Source of the DNA: Candidatus Bathyarchaeota archaeon
GTDB taxonomy: Archaea > Thermoproteota > Bathyarchaeia > TCS64
Length of the DNA: 16,283 bases
Assembly: GCA_014729945.1 (NCBI GenBank)
Contig: WJJC01000008.1
Coordinates: 1 to 16,283 of the forward strand
Reading direction: 5' to 3'
Under the pieces are notes generated by a model. It worked only from the letters and a program-made list of their open reading frames with translations. It made no database searches and was not told the DNA's origin. The translations under genes and the position numbers were made by a program. The stretch's first letter is position 1; each line of letters starts with the position of its first letter. Shown piece after piece: positions 8,002-14,005 of this stretch.

Positions 8002-9441
8002 TTACTTGATTTTCCAGGTGGTTCCGTCTGAGGTGTCCTGAATTTCTATACCTATATCCTTGAGTCCATCCCTGATCTTGTCAGCGAGTTCATAGTTCTT
8101 CTTCTCTCTCTGCTGGTTTCGTAGATCAGTTATGAACCGTAGGAGTTTCTCAGTTAGTTCATCGCTACCGGTGCTTCGTTTCTCAAATAATCCCAGCACA
8201 TGTAATAGTTCTCGATAGTTCTCGGCTGCCTCTGCTAGGACCCCTTTGTTGGCTGGTTCCTGTACGTATTCGTTTATTGCTCCAGCTACTGCGTGAAGAT
8301 GCCCGAGGGCTACCGGTGTGTTGAAGTCATCATCCATAGCCTCTATGAAGTTCTGCTTCTCATCTCGGATAGTATTGATTAATTTTTTCTCTCTTTCGCC
8401 GTAATCTAGATTGTTATCCGGTCCATTTATGGCGTTATCGATGAGATCAAGGGTGTTCTCTAGGCGGTTGACCGTGTTTTCAGCAGACTCCATTGCGCTC
8501 CAGGTGAAGTTCAATGGCCGCCGGTAATGGGTACTAATGTAGAAGTATCTGAAGGCATCGGGGCTATGCTTGGCCAGTACATCGTCGAAGCTCACATAGT
8601 TGCCCAGGCTCTTGCTCATCTTACCCCCGTCAATCATCAGGTGTCTCATATGCACCCAGTAATGGACGAAAGTCTTTCCCGTTAATGCTTCACTCTGGGC
8701 TACCTCGTTCTCGTGGTGTGGGAAGGCTAGGTCTTCTCCACCTGCGTGGATGTCTATTGTGTCTCCAAGTAGTTCTTTACTCATGACGCTGCATTCGATA
8801 TGCCAACCAGGTCTTCCAGGGCCCCACGGTGACTCAAAGTAGATGTCTCGGTCAATTTCTTCTTGTGTTGATTTTTTCCATAGAGCAAAGTCCTGTGCAT
8901 TCTCTTTGTCGTACTCGTCTGAGGCTACACGGTTTGTCTGCTCGGTGCGTGTGATGTCCATACCGCTGAGCTTTCCATAGTCCTCAAACTTGTCTATATC
9001 AAAGTAGACCCCGTCCTCAGTCTCGTAGGCGTATCCCATTTCCTCCAAGGATTCAATGAACTCGATCATCTCTGGCACATACACGGTAGCTCTTGGATGG
9101 GCTGTTGCCCGTTTGATGTTAAGCAAGTCAAGACCCCGGAAGAAGACTCCTGTGTAGTGTTCTGTGAATTCTTTGAAGGTTTTACCTGCTTCGCCGCTGT
9201 CTCTGATGGTCTTGTCGTCTATATCGGTGATATTCATGACGTATTTGACTTGGTATCCTCTATACTCCAGGTAGCGTCTGATGAGGTCTCCGCTTGTGAA
9301 GCTGCGTAAATTACCGATGTGAGGGTCTCCATAGACGGTTGGTCCACAAACGTACATGGTTACTTTTGGTGGTTGTATTGGCTTGAATGGGAGTTTCCGA
9401 CGCGTCATGGTGTCATAGATATGAATCTCTGGCTCGGTCAT
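8002..9441 (-). CDS. cysS: Cysteinyl-tRNA synthetase
   Basis: A 479-residue class I synthetase that charges tRNA-Cys in the cytoplasm. The signature residues are present: Cys32 in MYVCGPTVY, HIGN at 41-44, Cys217 in WHIECS, His242 and Glu246 in FPHHENE (together the zinc site that discriminates Cys), and KMSKS at 274-278. The C-terminal helical domain with its anticodon-binding end is complete and the length is typical (about 460-480). The ATG has one of the few plausible ribosome sites in the window, GGAAGTGA four bases upstream. A CTTAATC near 9489 could be its TATA element, giving a leader of about 20 bases. Its presence argues against sole dependence on the SepRS/SepCysS route. Confidence 0.98.
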   Translation of the reverse strand: MTEPEIHIYDTMTRRKLPFKPIQPPKVTMYVCGPTVYGDPHIGNLRSFTSGDLIRRYLEYRGYQVKYVMNITDIDDKTIRDSGEAGKTFKEFTEHYTGVFFRGLDLLNIKRATAHPRATVYVPEMIEFIESLEEMGYAYETEDGVYFDIDKFEDYGKLSGMDITRTEQTNRVASDEYDKENAQDFALWKKSTQEEIDRDIYFESPWGPGRPGWHIECSVMSKELLGDTIDIHAGGEDLAFPHHENEVAQSEALTGKTFVHYWVHMRHLMIDGGKMSKSLGNYVSFDDVLAKHSPDAFRYFYISTHYRRPLNFTWSAMESAENTVNRLENTLDLIDNAINGPDNNLDYGEREKKLINTIRDEKQNFIEAMDDDFNTPVALGHLHAVAGAINEYVQEPANKGVLAEAAENYRELLHVLGLFEKRSTGSDELTEKLLRFITDLRNQQREKKNYELADKIRDGLKDIGIEIQDTSDGTTWKIK

Positions 9442-9448
9442 TGTTTCA

Positions 9449-9456
9449 CTTCCTTA
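9449..9456 (-). promoter_or_regulatory. Shine-Dalgarno-like site of cysS
   Basis: On the minus strand GGAAGTGA sits five or fewer bases from the cysS ATG and differs by one base from the consensus GGAGGTGA. It supports the chosen start and contrasts with most neighbours, which lack such a site. Confidence 0.5.
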
Positions 9457-9542
9457 GAATAGACTAGATGGGTGTAATCATCCTTGATTAAGAGTTTTGA
9501 CACAATAGTCTCATTCTTCCCTTCTAGATGTGATTGATGGGT

Positions 9543-9549
9543 TTTTATC
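9543..9549 (+). promoter_or_regulatory. TATA-like TTTTATC before the Cas2/VapD-like gene
   Basis: The same heptamer seen before the M20 and second creatininase genes. It would place transcription start near 9572, which is 71 bp before the proposed GTG start. That gives an untranslated leader, or suggests that the start codon is not correctly placed. The rest of the divergent gap (9442-9642) is AT-rich and shows no other feature I can support. Confidence 0.35.
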
Positions 9550-9642
9550 AGATATAAATGATATGTGTGATTCGTTTGTAGCTTTTTTGGGTGCAGGCTG
9601 GGCGCAACACGGTTTTTCGTACATAGGTATCACCGAAATGAT

Positions 9643-9969
9643 GTGGGAAGAAGAAGCAGAGTCCAGAAAATACTCGACAGTATTGACGAAAACCTAGAAT
9701 CAGAGCACCAAAACCTCGTTGTCTATGATTTCAGGGAAAAAAAGGCTACCAATAGGTTCTGGACAAACCTGAAAGAGATTATCTCGGCCCTAGGTGTGGA
9801 GATGCTTCAGTATAGTGTGTGTTATGGTCCGATTCAAGGTACATTAGCGGTCTGTGATCTTGTTGAAGGTTATGGAGGAGAAGCGTTAAGGTTTGCAGTG
9901 TTGAGGAATTTCGGGGTACCTATACCCGAAATTAACAATTTTTCTCAGAAACCCAACACTATTTTATGA
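9643..9969 (+). CDS. Small hypothetical protein, Cas2/VapD-like pattern
   Basis: A 108-residue protein with a GTG start. From residue 24 the pattern is strand NLVVYDF (24-30), helix KATNRFWTNLKEIISALG (34-51), strand EMLQYSVCYG (53-62), helix QGTLAVCDLVEGYG (65-78) and strand EALRFAVLRNF (80-90). VYD followed by a helix and QYSV is how Cas2 and VapD begin their ferredoxin-like folds (for example VVYDI...QYSVFEG). Asp29 would occupy the conserved acidic position. No cas1, other cas genes or repeat array lie nearby, so a stand-alone archaeal relative is more likely than a CRISPR adaptation protein. The start is uncertain: the frame stays open back to 9571 with no standard start codon. No Shine-Dalgarno sequence is seen. 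The first 22 residues are charged and may not belong to the fold. Confidence 0.6.
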   Translation: MGRRSRVQKILDSIDENLESEHQNLVVYDFREKKATNRFWTNLKEIISALGVEMLQYSVCYGPIQGTLAVCDLVEGYGGEALRFAVLRNFGVPIPEINNFSQKPNTIL

Positions 9970-10072
9970 TCTAATATAGGAGAACAACAAAACACAAGAT
10001 TAAAGAAGATACAATAAAGCATAGAAAAAAGTCCATTCGTGAAAAAGCCCCAGATCTGTTCCATATCTAGGC

Positions 10073-10079
10073 AAAAAAA
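10073..10079 (-). terminator. T-run candidate terminator after the translin gene
   Basis: Seven consecutive T on the minus strand, about 42 bp after the stop codon of the translin-family gene, fit an archaeal T-tract terminator for the cluster beginning at 12404. The convergent gap 9970-10120 otherwise shows nothing I can name. Confidence 0.35.
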
Positions 10080-10120
10080 GCAGTAAATGTTTTTGGTATA
10101 AATCGTTTAAAGGATAGGAG

Positions 10121-10744
10121 CTAGTCTAGCTTCTCACTGAGTTCGGAAAGTTTTCTAGTCAAGCGTTCTCTGCTGGTCTCTGTCGTTATCTCAGCCCTTG
10201 TACGCTCATTCACGTTACGCATTATATCCAGCTTCCGTCTAAGCCCCTTGAGAAATAGAGAGGCTTCCTCAACGGATACTAGATTCATATAGATCTCCTC
10301 CATCACCTCTAGGTTATCCTCGGCTGCACTTAGATTACCTGATCTAAGGTGATCTAGTGATTGGCGACGTAGCTCACCTGGTACATCGGCTAATCCTAGG
10401 AGGTAATCGGTAGCCGAGACACCTAGTCTCTCAGGTGAGGGGTATCCTTCACCTGTGTTCAATCCATAGAGGATGCTGGCCTCGGAGTGTTCTTCCTTTG
10501 CGGATGTTACGGCGTTATAGTGAGCGATCTCCGGGTGTTCTACTGCATAGGGCTCGATCTCGGATAGTAGCTGTCTCGCTTCTTCTAGGTTAGATAAAGC
10601 CTGGCTCTCATTACCGCTGTGTAGATATAGGATGGCTTGTTTACTTAGTGTTCTGGATCTGCGGGCCCGGCTATACGCCTCGTCCCGTGCCTCTTCTCTT
10701 GATAGTAGTTCACTGGTTGCTGCTTCTAGGATATCATTTAGCAT
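10121..10744 (-). CDS. Translin-family protein
   Basis: A 207-residue protein with the all-helical translin/TRAX pattern: an N-terminal helix with EEARDEAYSRARRSRTLSKQA, a central AHYNAVTSAKEEHSEASILY, then TDYLLGLADVPGELRRQ, AAEDNLEVMEEIYMNL and the final FLKGLRRKLDIMRNVNERTR. GLADVPGELRR and the acidic residues of the KEEHSEA helix are typical of the family; in TRAX and the archaeal homologues acidic residues of this kind form an RNase centre. Translin complexes form barrels that bind or cut single-stranded nucleic acid and in eukaryotes trim pre-tRNA 5' leaders. I chose the ATG at 10744 because it lies 31 bp after the upstream gene; a GTG at 10825 would overlap that gene by 50 bp and add 27 unrelated residues. 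It is the last gene of the minus-strand cluster. Confidence 0.85.
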   Translation of the reverse strand: MLNDILEAATSELLSREEARDEAYSRARRSRTLSKQAILYLHSGNESQALSNLEEARQLLSEIEPYAVEHPEIAHYNAVTSAKEEHSEASILYGLNTGEGYPSPERLGVSATDYLLGLADVPGELRRQSLDHLRSGNLSAAEDNLEVMEEIYMNLVSVEEASLFLKGLRRKLDIMRNVNERTRAEITTETSRERLTRKLSELSEKLD

Positions 10745-10775
10745 ATAATAGACTAGTTCAGGGGGGAATTTAATC

Positions 10776-11738
10776 CTATGAATTATCTTCGCAACACAGT
10801 AATTCCTCATATGTAATATTCCCACCGCTGAGTACTAGTGCCACTTTCTTGCCCTTCAACTCGTCTCTCAGCTTAAGAGCAGCTGCGAGGCTAGCCGCTC
10901 CTGCGCCCTCGGCTACCGTGTGACAGTGCTCAAGGTAGAGCTTGATGGCGAGGCGCATCTCGTCCTCAGAAACCAGAATAAAGTCATCGACATGGCTTCT
11001 GAGAATGACTAGAGGTAGTTTGAATGCGTTTCTAGTGGCTAATCCATCTGCGAAGGTCTCAGCGGTTGGTGTGGATTCTAGTCTTCCGCTATTATAACTC
11101 ATGTAGATGCTCGGGGCCTTCTCGGCTTGAACTGAGATAGTTTTGATGTTTGGGTTTAATGCTTTTATCGCCGTAGCTGTCCCACCGGCCCCCGTTCCGC
11201 TTCCCACGGGGCTTATCACGGTGTCGATATCTGGTTGCTGTTGCATTATCTCAAGGCCTATGGTTCCCACGCCTGCGATTAAGAGGGGCTCGTTGCCGCT
11301 ATTTATGAACCTGTACCCGTGTTCTCTGGCTAGTCTTTTTCCGTTCTCCACGGCTTCATCGAAATCTTTTCCTTTCTCATGGATCTCTGCGCCGTGCATG
11401 CGTATAGCGGAAACCTTGAGGGGGTTAGCGGCCTCGGGTACACAGATGTGAGCGTCTACGTTGAATATCTTGGAGGCGAGGGCTATGCTCTGGCCGTGGT
11501 TTCCCGTGCTGGCGGTTATTACTCCTCGTTTTTTCTCTTCAGGGCTCAGCTGGCTGATGAAATTGATGCCGCCCCTGATCTTGAAGGCTCCTGTGGGGTT
11601 ATAGTTTTCGTGTTTGATGTAGGCTGTGAAGCCTAGGTGCTCGTTGAGGGTGGGATAGGTGTATAGGGGGGAGGGGTTGAGGTATGGTTTGATTCTCTCT
11701 GCAGCCTGTATAATATCTAGTAGTGTGGGTGGTTTCAT
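10776..11738 (-). CDS. Threonine/serine dehydratase-like PLP enzyme
   Basis: A 320-residue fold-type II PLP enzyme resembling catabolic threonine dehydratase and serine racemase, which release ammonia from hydroxy-amino acids. Lys53 in NPTGAFKIRGG binds PLP, ASTGNHGQ (75-82) binds substrate, and AEGAGAASLAA plus LVLSGGN near the C-terminus are family hallmarks. There is no C-terminal ACT regulatory domain, so it is the short catabolic form. The loop that holds the PLP phosphate, usually GGGGL, is GSGTG here (178-182), which leaves the exact substrate open (threonine, serine or another beta-hydroxy amino acid). It follows the metallo-beta-lactamase-fold gene by 21 bp and precedes translin by 31 bp, suggesting co-transcription. 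Confidence 0.88.
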   Translation of the reverse strand: MKPPTLLDIIQAAERIKPYLNPSPLYTYPTLNEHLGFTAYIKHENYNPTGAFKIRGGINFISQLSPEEKKRGVITASTGNHGQSIALASKIFNVDAHICVPEAANPLKVSAIRMHGAEIHEKGKDFDEAVENGKRLAREHGYRFINSGNEPLLIAGVGTIGLEIMQQQPDIDTVISPVGSGTGAGGTATAIKALNPNIKTISVQAEKAPSIYMSYNSGRLESTPTAETFADGLATRNAFKLPLVILRSHVDDFILVSEDEMRLAIKLYLEHCHTVAEGAGAASLAAALKLRDELKGKKVALVLSGGNITYEELLCCEDNS

Positions 11739-11759
11739 GGTTAAGATAATGGGCTCTGT

Positions 11760-12404
11760 TTATTTCTGTTTTCGGGGAGCTTCGTAGATGTGTATCACTG
11801 GGCGGTAGGGGATGTCCTTCCGTGTATAGGTGTGTATGTTCCCGACGTGTTCAACGTTATCTTTTCCCTCTGTGAAATCCAGTATGGTTTTCAGGTGATA
11901 GAAGGGGAAGTCGATGCCCGGTGTGTAATAGTGCATGGGGATTATTATCTTGGGGCTTAGCAGGGCGATGTTGTCCTCTGCTAGCGCTGTGTCTGCTCCT
12001 GTGTTTATCATTAATATCTCGGGGGTTCCGATCTGGAACATTTGAGCCGCCTTTAAGAAGTGTCCGAGGTCTCCTAGGTGGGTTACCTGGATTCCGTTGA
12101 GAATTATGTTCCAGGCTATGTTTGGTCCCTGTCGTCTTCCTCGTTGGTCATCGTGCCAGCATTCGACTCCTCTTAGACGTGCTGTTCCTATTGTTTTATC
12201 GATGGGTTCTGTGAGTACTGGGCAGGTGTATTGGTTTGCGCCGCTGATGTGGTCCTGGTGGTCGTGGCTTATGGTGACTGCGTCTGCGGTGGTGGGTGGA
12301 GGTGGGAGGTTGAGGGAGTCTCCGTCGTGGGGGTCTGTAATTACGGTGGTCTGGCTGTCTGTTAATTCGAAGCAGCTGTGGCCGTGCCACCGTATCTGGA
12401 GCAT
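11760..12404 (-). CDS. UlaG-like metallo-beta-lactamase-fold hydrolase
   Basis: A 214-residue cytosolic MBL-fold protein. It opens with RWHGHSCFEL (5-14), as in UlaG/YtkL-type proteins, and has SHDHQDH at 46-52 (the HxHxDH metal motif), GDLGH at 111-115 and IPMHYY near the C-terminal third, giving a complete dinuclear site. Members of this group include the L-ascorbate-6-phosphate lactonase UlaG and many uncharacterised hydrolases, so the substrate is open. The Pro-rich LPPPPTT (33-39) just before the metal motif is unusual. The coding strand is strikingly rich in C and A, the mirror of the G+T excess of the opposite strand. It is probably the first gene of a cluster with the dehydratase and translin genes. 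Confidence 0.85.
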   Translation of the reverse strand: MLQIRWHGHSCFELTDSQTTVITDPHDGDSLNLPPPPTTADAVTISHDHQDHISGANQYTCPVLTEPIDKTIGTARLRGVECWHDDQRGRRQGPNIAWNIILNGIQVTHLGDLGHFLKAAQMFQIGTPEILMINTGADTALAEDNIALLSPKIIIPMHYYTPGIDFPFYHLKTILDFTEGKDNVEHVGNIHTYTRKDIPYRPVIHIYEAPRKQK

Positions 12405-12529
12405 GGATTGTTTTTGTGTTTTAGGGTTTTTGTATCTTATGGGTAGAGAGGAGGGGGTGGGGGGTATGTTCGTTTGTTCTTTTGTTCACTGTGGGTGGTG
12501 TTTTATCTTTGTTTGTGTGGTTATTTTGT
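12405..12529 (+). other. Strongly G+T-biased divergent gap with G-runs
   Basis: Counting by hand, this 125-bp gap has only about 6 C and 12 A on the plus strand, so G+T is about 86 percent. It contains GGG (12441-12443), GGGGG (12453-12457) and GGGGGG (12459-12464), and further G-rich DNA near 12491-12500. It separates the divergent MBL-fold and second creatininase genes and so holds both promoters. The G-runs might form a quadruplex or a single-stranded region on the plus strand; this is inference. Confidence 0.6.
12501..12507 (+). promoter_or_regulatory. TATA-like TTTTATC, leaderless promoter of creatininase 2
   Basis: TTTTATC is centred 26 bp before the ATG at 12530, identical in sequence and spacing to the element before the M20 gene. 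It supports a leaderless transcript and also supports choosing the ATG at 12530 over the upstream in-frame ATG at 12482, which would lie ahead of the promoter. Confidence 0.6.
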
Positions 12530-13378
12530 ATGTCTGAGAATGGAAAGCTAGGTAAGTTTTGGATTACGGAGTTGACTCGTCCCGCGTTTGAGGATTGGTT
12601 GAAGAACGAGGAGGTGCCTGTGGTTGTGATTGGTATTGGGAGTATTGAGCAGCATGGGCCTCATCTGCCTCTGGGTATGGATTCATTGGCGGTGAAGGCC
12701 ATTGTGCATAAGGTTGCTTCGCGGACTAATAGTGTCTGTGTGCATCCATGCTGGCCAGGGTATAGCCCTCATCATATGGGTTTTGCTTGTACGATTACTT
12801 TTAGCTGGGAGACCTTGATGGGGGTCTTGATGGACACTATTGGTTCGTTGGCTTATCATGGGGTTAACCGATTCGTCTTGTTGAATGGTCATGGGGGTAA
12901 CACGAACACCATGAACTTGGTGGCTCAGGTGGCTAAACGCGAGTTCGGTGTTATGGTTGCGGTACCTAGTGGGCCCGGTGGCACCGAGTTAGCTGGGAAG
13001 TACACTGAGAGAATGCAGCGTTACTGGGATGTTCACAGCGGTCAGAACGAGACCAGCACCGCGTTGGCCCTCTTCCCGGAGCTGGTGGAGATGTGGCGTA
13101 TACCGGAGGACTGGGAGCCCAGTAATAACATGAGTGAGGAGCTCATAGAGATGCGTGACCCGGATAGGGAGGATTGGGAGCTTGTGTCCCAGGTTTTCGG
13201 TGCATGCGCTGAGCCTGATACTGATGATTTCAGCAGTGATGGTATCTATGGCTGGAATAGTCCACTGGACGCTGACCCGGAGGAGTATAAGGCTCGACTT
13301 GAGGAGCGGGTTGAGTTCATCGCCGAGTTTATCAGGCGCTGGAAGAAGATACGTACACCACCCGCGTTCAGAGAGTAA
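12530..13378 (+). CDS. Creatininase-family metal-dependent amidohydrolase (paralogue 2)
   Basis: A 282-residue paralogue of the enzyme at 3677-4522. The metal residues Glu40 and His42 (IEQHG), Asp51 (LPLGMDS), His121 (NGHGGN) and His169/Glu174 (HSGQNETS) are all retained. Changes near the site are Thr50 to Met, His120 to Gly and several residues in the stretch 83-89, so the substrate may differ. The start at 12530 is chosen because MSENGKL matches the paralogue's N-terminus exactly; an ATG at 12482 would add 16 hydrophobic residues with no counterpart. The C-terminal 100 residues diverge most but keep MxDPDRED and the Lys/Arg/Trp-rich end. Rubrerythrin follows on the same strand after 46 bp and appears to have its own promoter. 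The 5' half has the same G+T bias as the gap before it. Confidence 0.9.
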   Translation: MSENGKLGKFWITELTRPAFEDWLKNEEVPVVVIGIGSIEQHGPHLPLGMDSLAVKAIVHKVASRTNSVCVHPCWPGYSPHHMGFACTITFSWETLMGVLMDTIGSLAYHGVNRFVLLNGHGGNTNTMNLVAQVAKREFGVMVAVPSGPGGTELAGKYTERMQRYWDVHSGQNETSTALALFPELVEMWRIPEDWEPSNNMSEELIEMRDPDREDWELVSQVFGACAEPDTDDFSSDGIYGWNSPLDADPEEYKARLEERVEFIAEFIRRWKKIRTPPAFRE

Positions 13379-13386
13379 ACCTCACC

Positions 13387-13394
13387 TTTTTTAA
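13387..13394 (+). promoter_or_regulatory. T-rich element: creatininase 2 terminator and/or rubrerythrin TATA box
   Basis: TTTTTTAA lies 9 bp after the creatininase 2 stop and is centred about 34 bp before the rubrerythrin ATG. The T-run could end the upstream transcript and the same bases could act as a TATA box, giving a leader of about eight bases, as for the zinc-ribbon membrane gene. Confidence 0.4.
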
Positions 13395-13424
13395 CTCACC
13401 CAATCTAATTTTGTCTGTCCTAAA

Positions 13425-13997
13425 ATGAATATTAAAGGAACCGAGACAGAGAAAAATCTACTCAAGTCTTTCGCTGGGGAGAGTCAGGCTAGAAACAGGT
13501 ACACCTTCTTCGCGAGCAAGGCCCGTAAAGAGGGATATGTGCAGATCCAGAGGATCTTTGAGGAGACAGCCGCTAACGAGAAAGAGCACGCGGAGGTCTT
13601 CTTCAAGTACCTTGAAGGGGGCATGGTGGAGATCACAGCAGAGTACCCCGCGGGAAAGATAGGTACCACCGCTGAGAACCTGCTGGAGGCAGCGGAGGGT
13701 GAGAAACTGGAGTGGGGCACCCTGTACCCTGACTTCGCGGAGACCGCGAAGGAAGAAGGATTTGATGAGATAGCTGAGAGCTTCACGGAGATAGCCGAGG
13801 TGGAGGAAGAGCATGAGAAAAGATACAGGAAGCTGCTTGAGAACGTGAAAAACGGGACAGTCTTCAAGCGTAACGAGGAAGTTAAGTGGCATTGCCTGAA
13901 TTGTGGATACATTCACCACGGTAAAGAGGCTCCAGAGTTATGCCCGGCGTGCAAGCATGCGCAGGAGTATTATGAGATAATGCCTGAGAACTATTAG
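13425..13997 (+). CDS. rbr: Rubrerythrin
   Basis: A 190-residue non-haem di-iron peroxidase that reduces hydrogen peroxide in the cytoplasm of anaerobes, receiving electrons through its rubredoxin domain. The four-helix part carries the iron ligands in AGESQARNRY (Glu19), ANEKEHAEVF (Glu52, His55), the EAAEGEKLEW helix and AEVEEEHEKRY (Glu127-129, His130). The C-terminal rubredoxin-like domain has Cys157/Cys160 (HCLNCGYIHHG) and Cys173/Cys176 (LCPACKH). The length matches the classic form of about 190 residues. The start ATG opens the usual MxxKGTxTEKNLLKSFAGE. It ends 8 bp from the convergent LarA-like gene. Confidence 0.98.
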   Translation: MNIKGTETEKNLLKSFAGESQARNRYTFFASKARKEGYVQIQRIFEETAANEKEHAEVFFKYLEGGMVEITAEYPAGKIGTTAENLLEAAEGEKLEWGTLYPDFAETAKEEGFDEIAESFTEIAEVEEEHEKRYRKLLENVKNGTVFKRNEEVKWHCLNCGYIHHGKEAPELCPACKHAQEYYEIMPENY

Positions 13998-14005
13998 GTT
14001 CTCAA

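Noticed and set aside
9643..9969. CRISPR adaptation locus
   Set aside because: Only a Cas2-like pattern is present; I found no cas1, no other cas gene and no repeat-spacer array in the window.
4531..10766. Runs of five or six C upstream of the starts of creatininase 1, M20 and translin genes (minus strand)
   Set aside because: The distances to the start codons (8, 11 and 16 bases) and to TATA-like elements differ, so I see no consistent signal.
10745..10825. GTG start that would extend the translin gene by 27 residues
   Set aside because: It overlaps the dehydratase by 50 bp and the added residues do not resemble translin; the ATG at 10744 fits the gene spacing.
12097..12537. Open frame of 146 codons on the plus strand opposite the MBL-fold gene
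   Set aside because: It lies antisense to a gene with complete metal motifs, and its length is explained by the strong G+T bias, which removes stop codons; its translation resembles no protein family.
13458..13919. Two long minus-strand frames (153 and 142 codons) opposite rubrerythrin
   Set aside because: Rubrerythrin on the other strand is unmistakable; the antisense frames arise from its Glu/Lys-rich codons and show no family motif.
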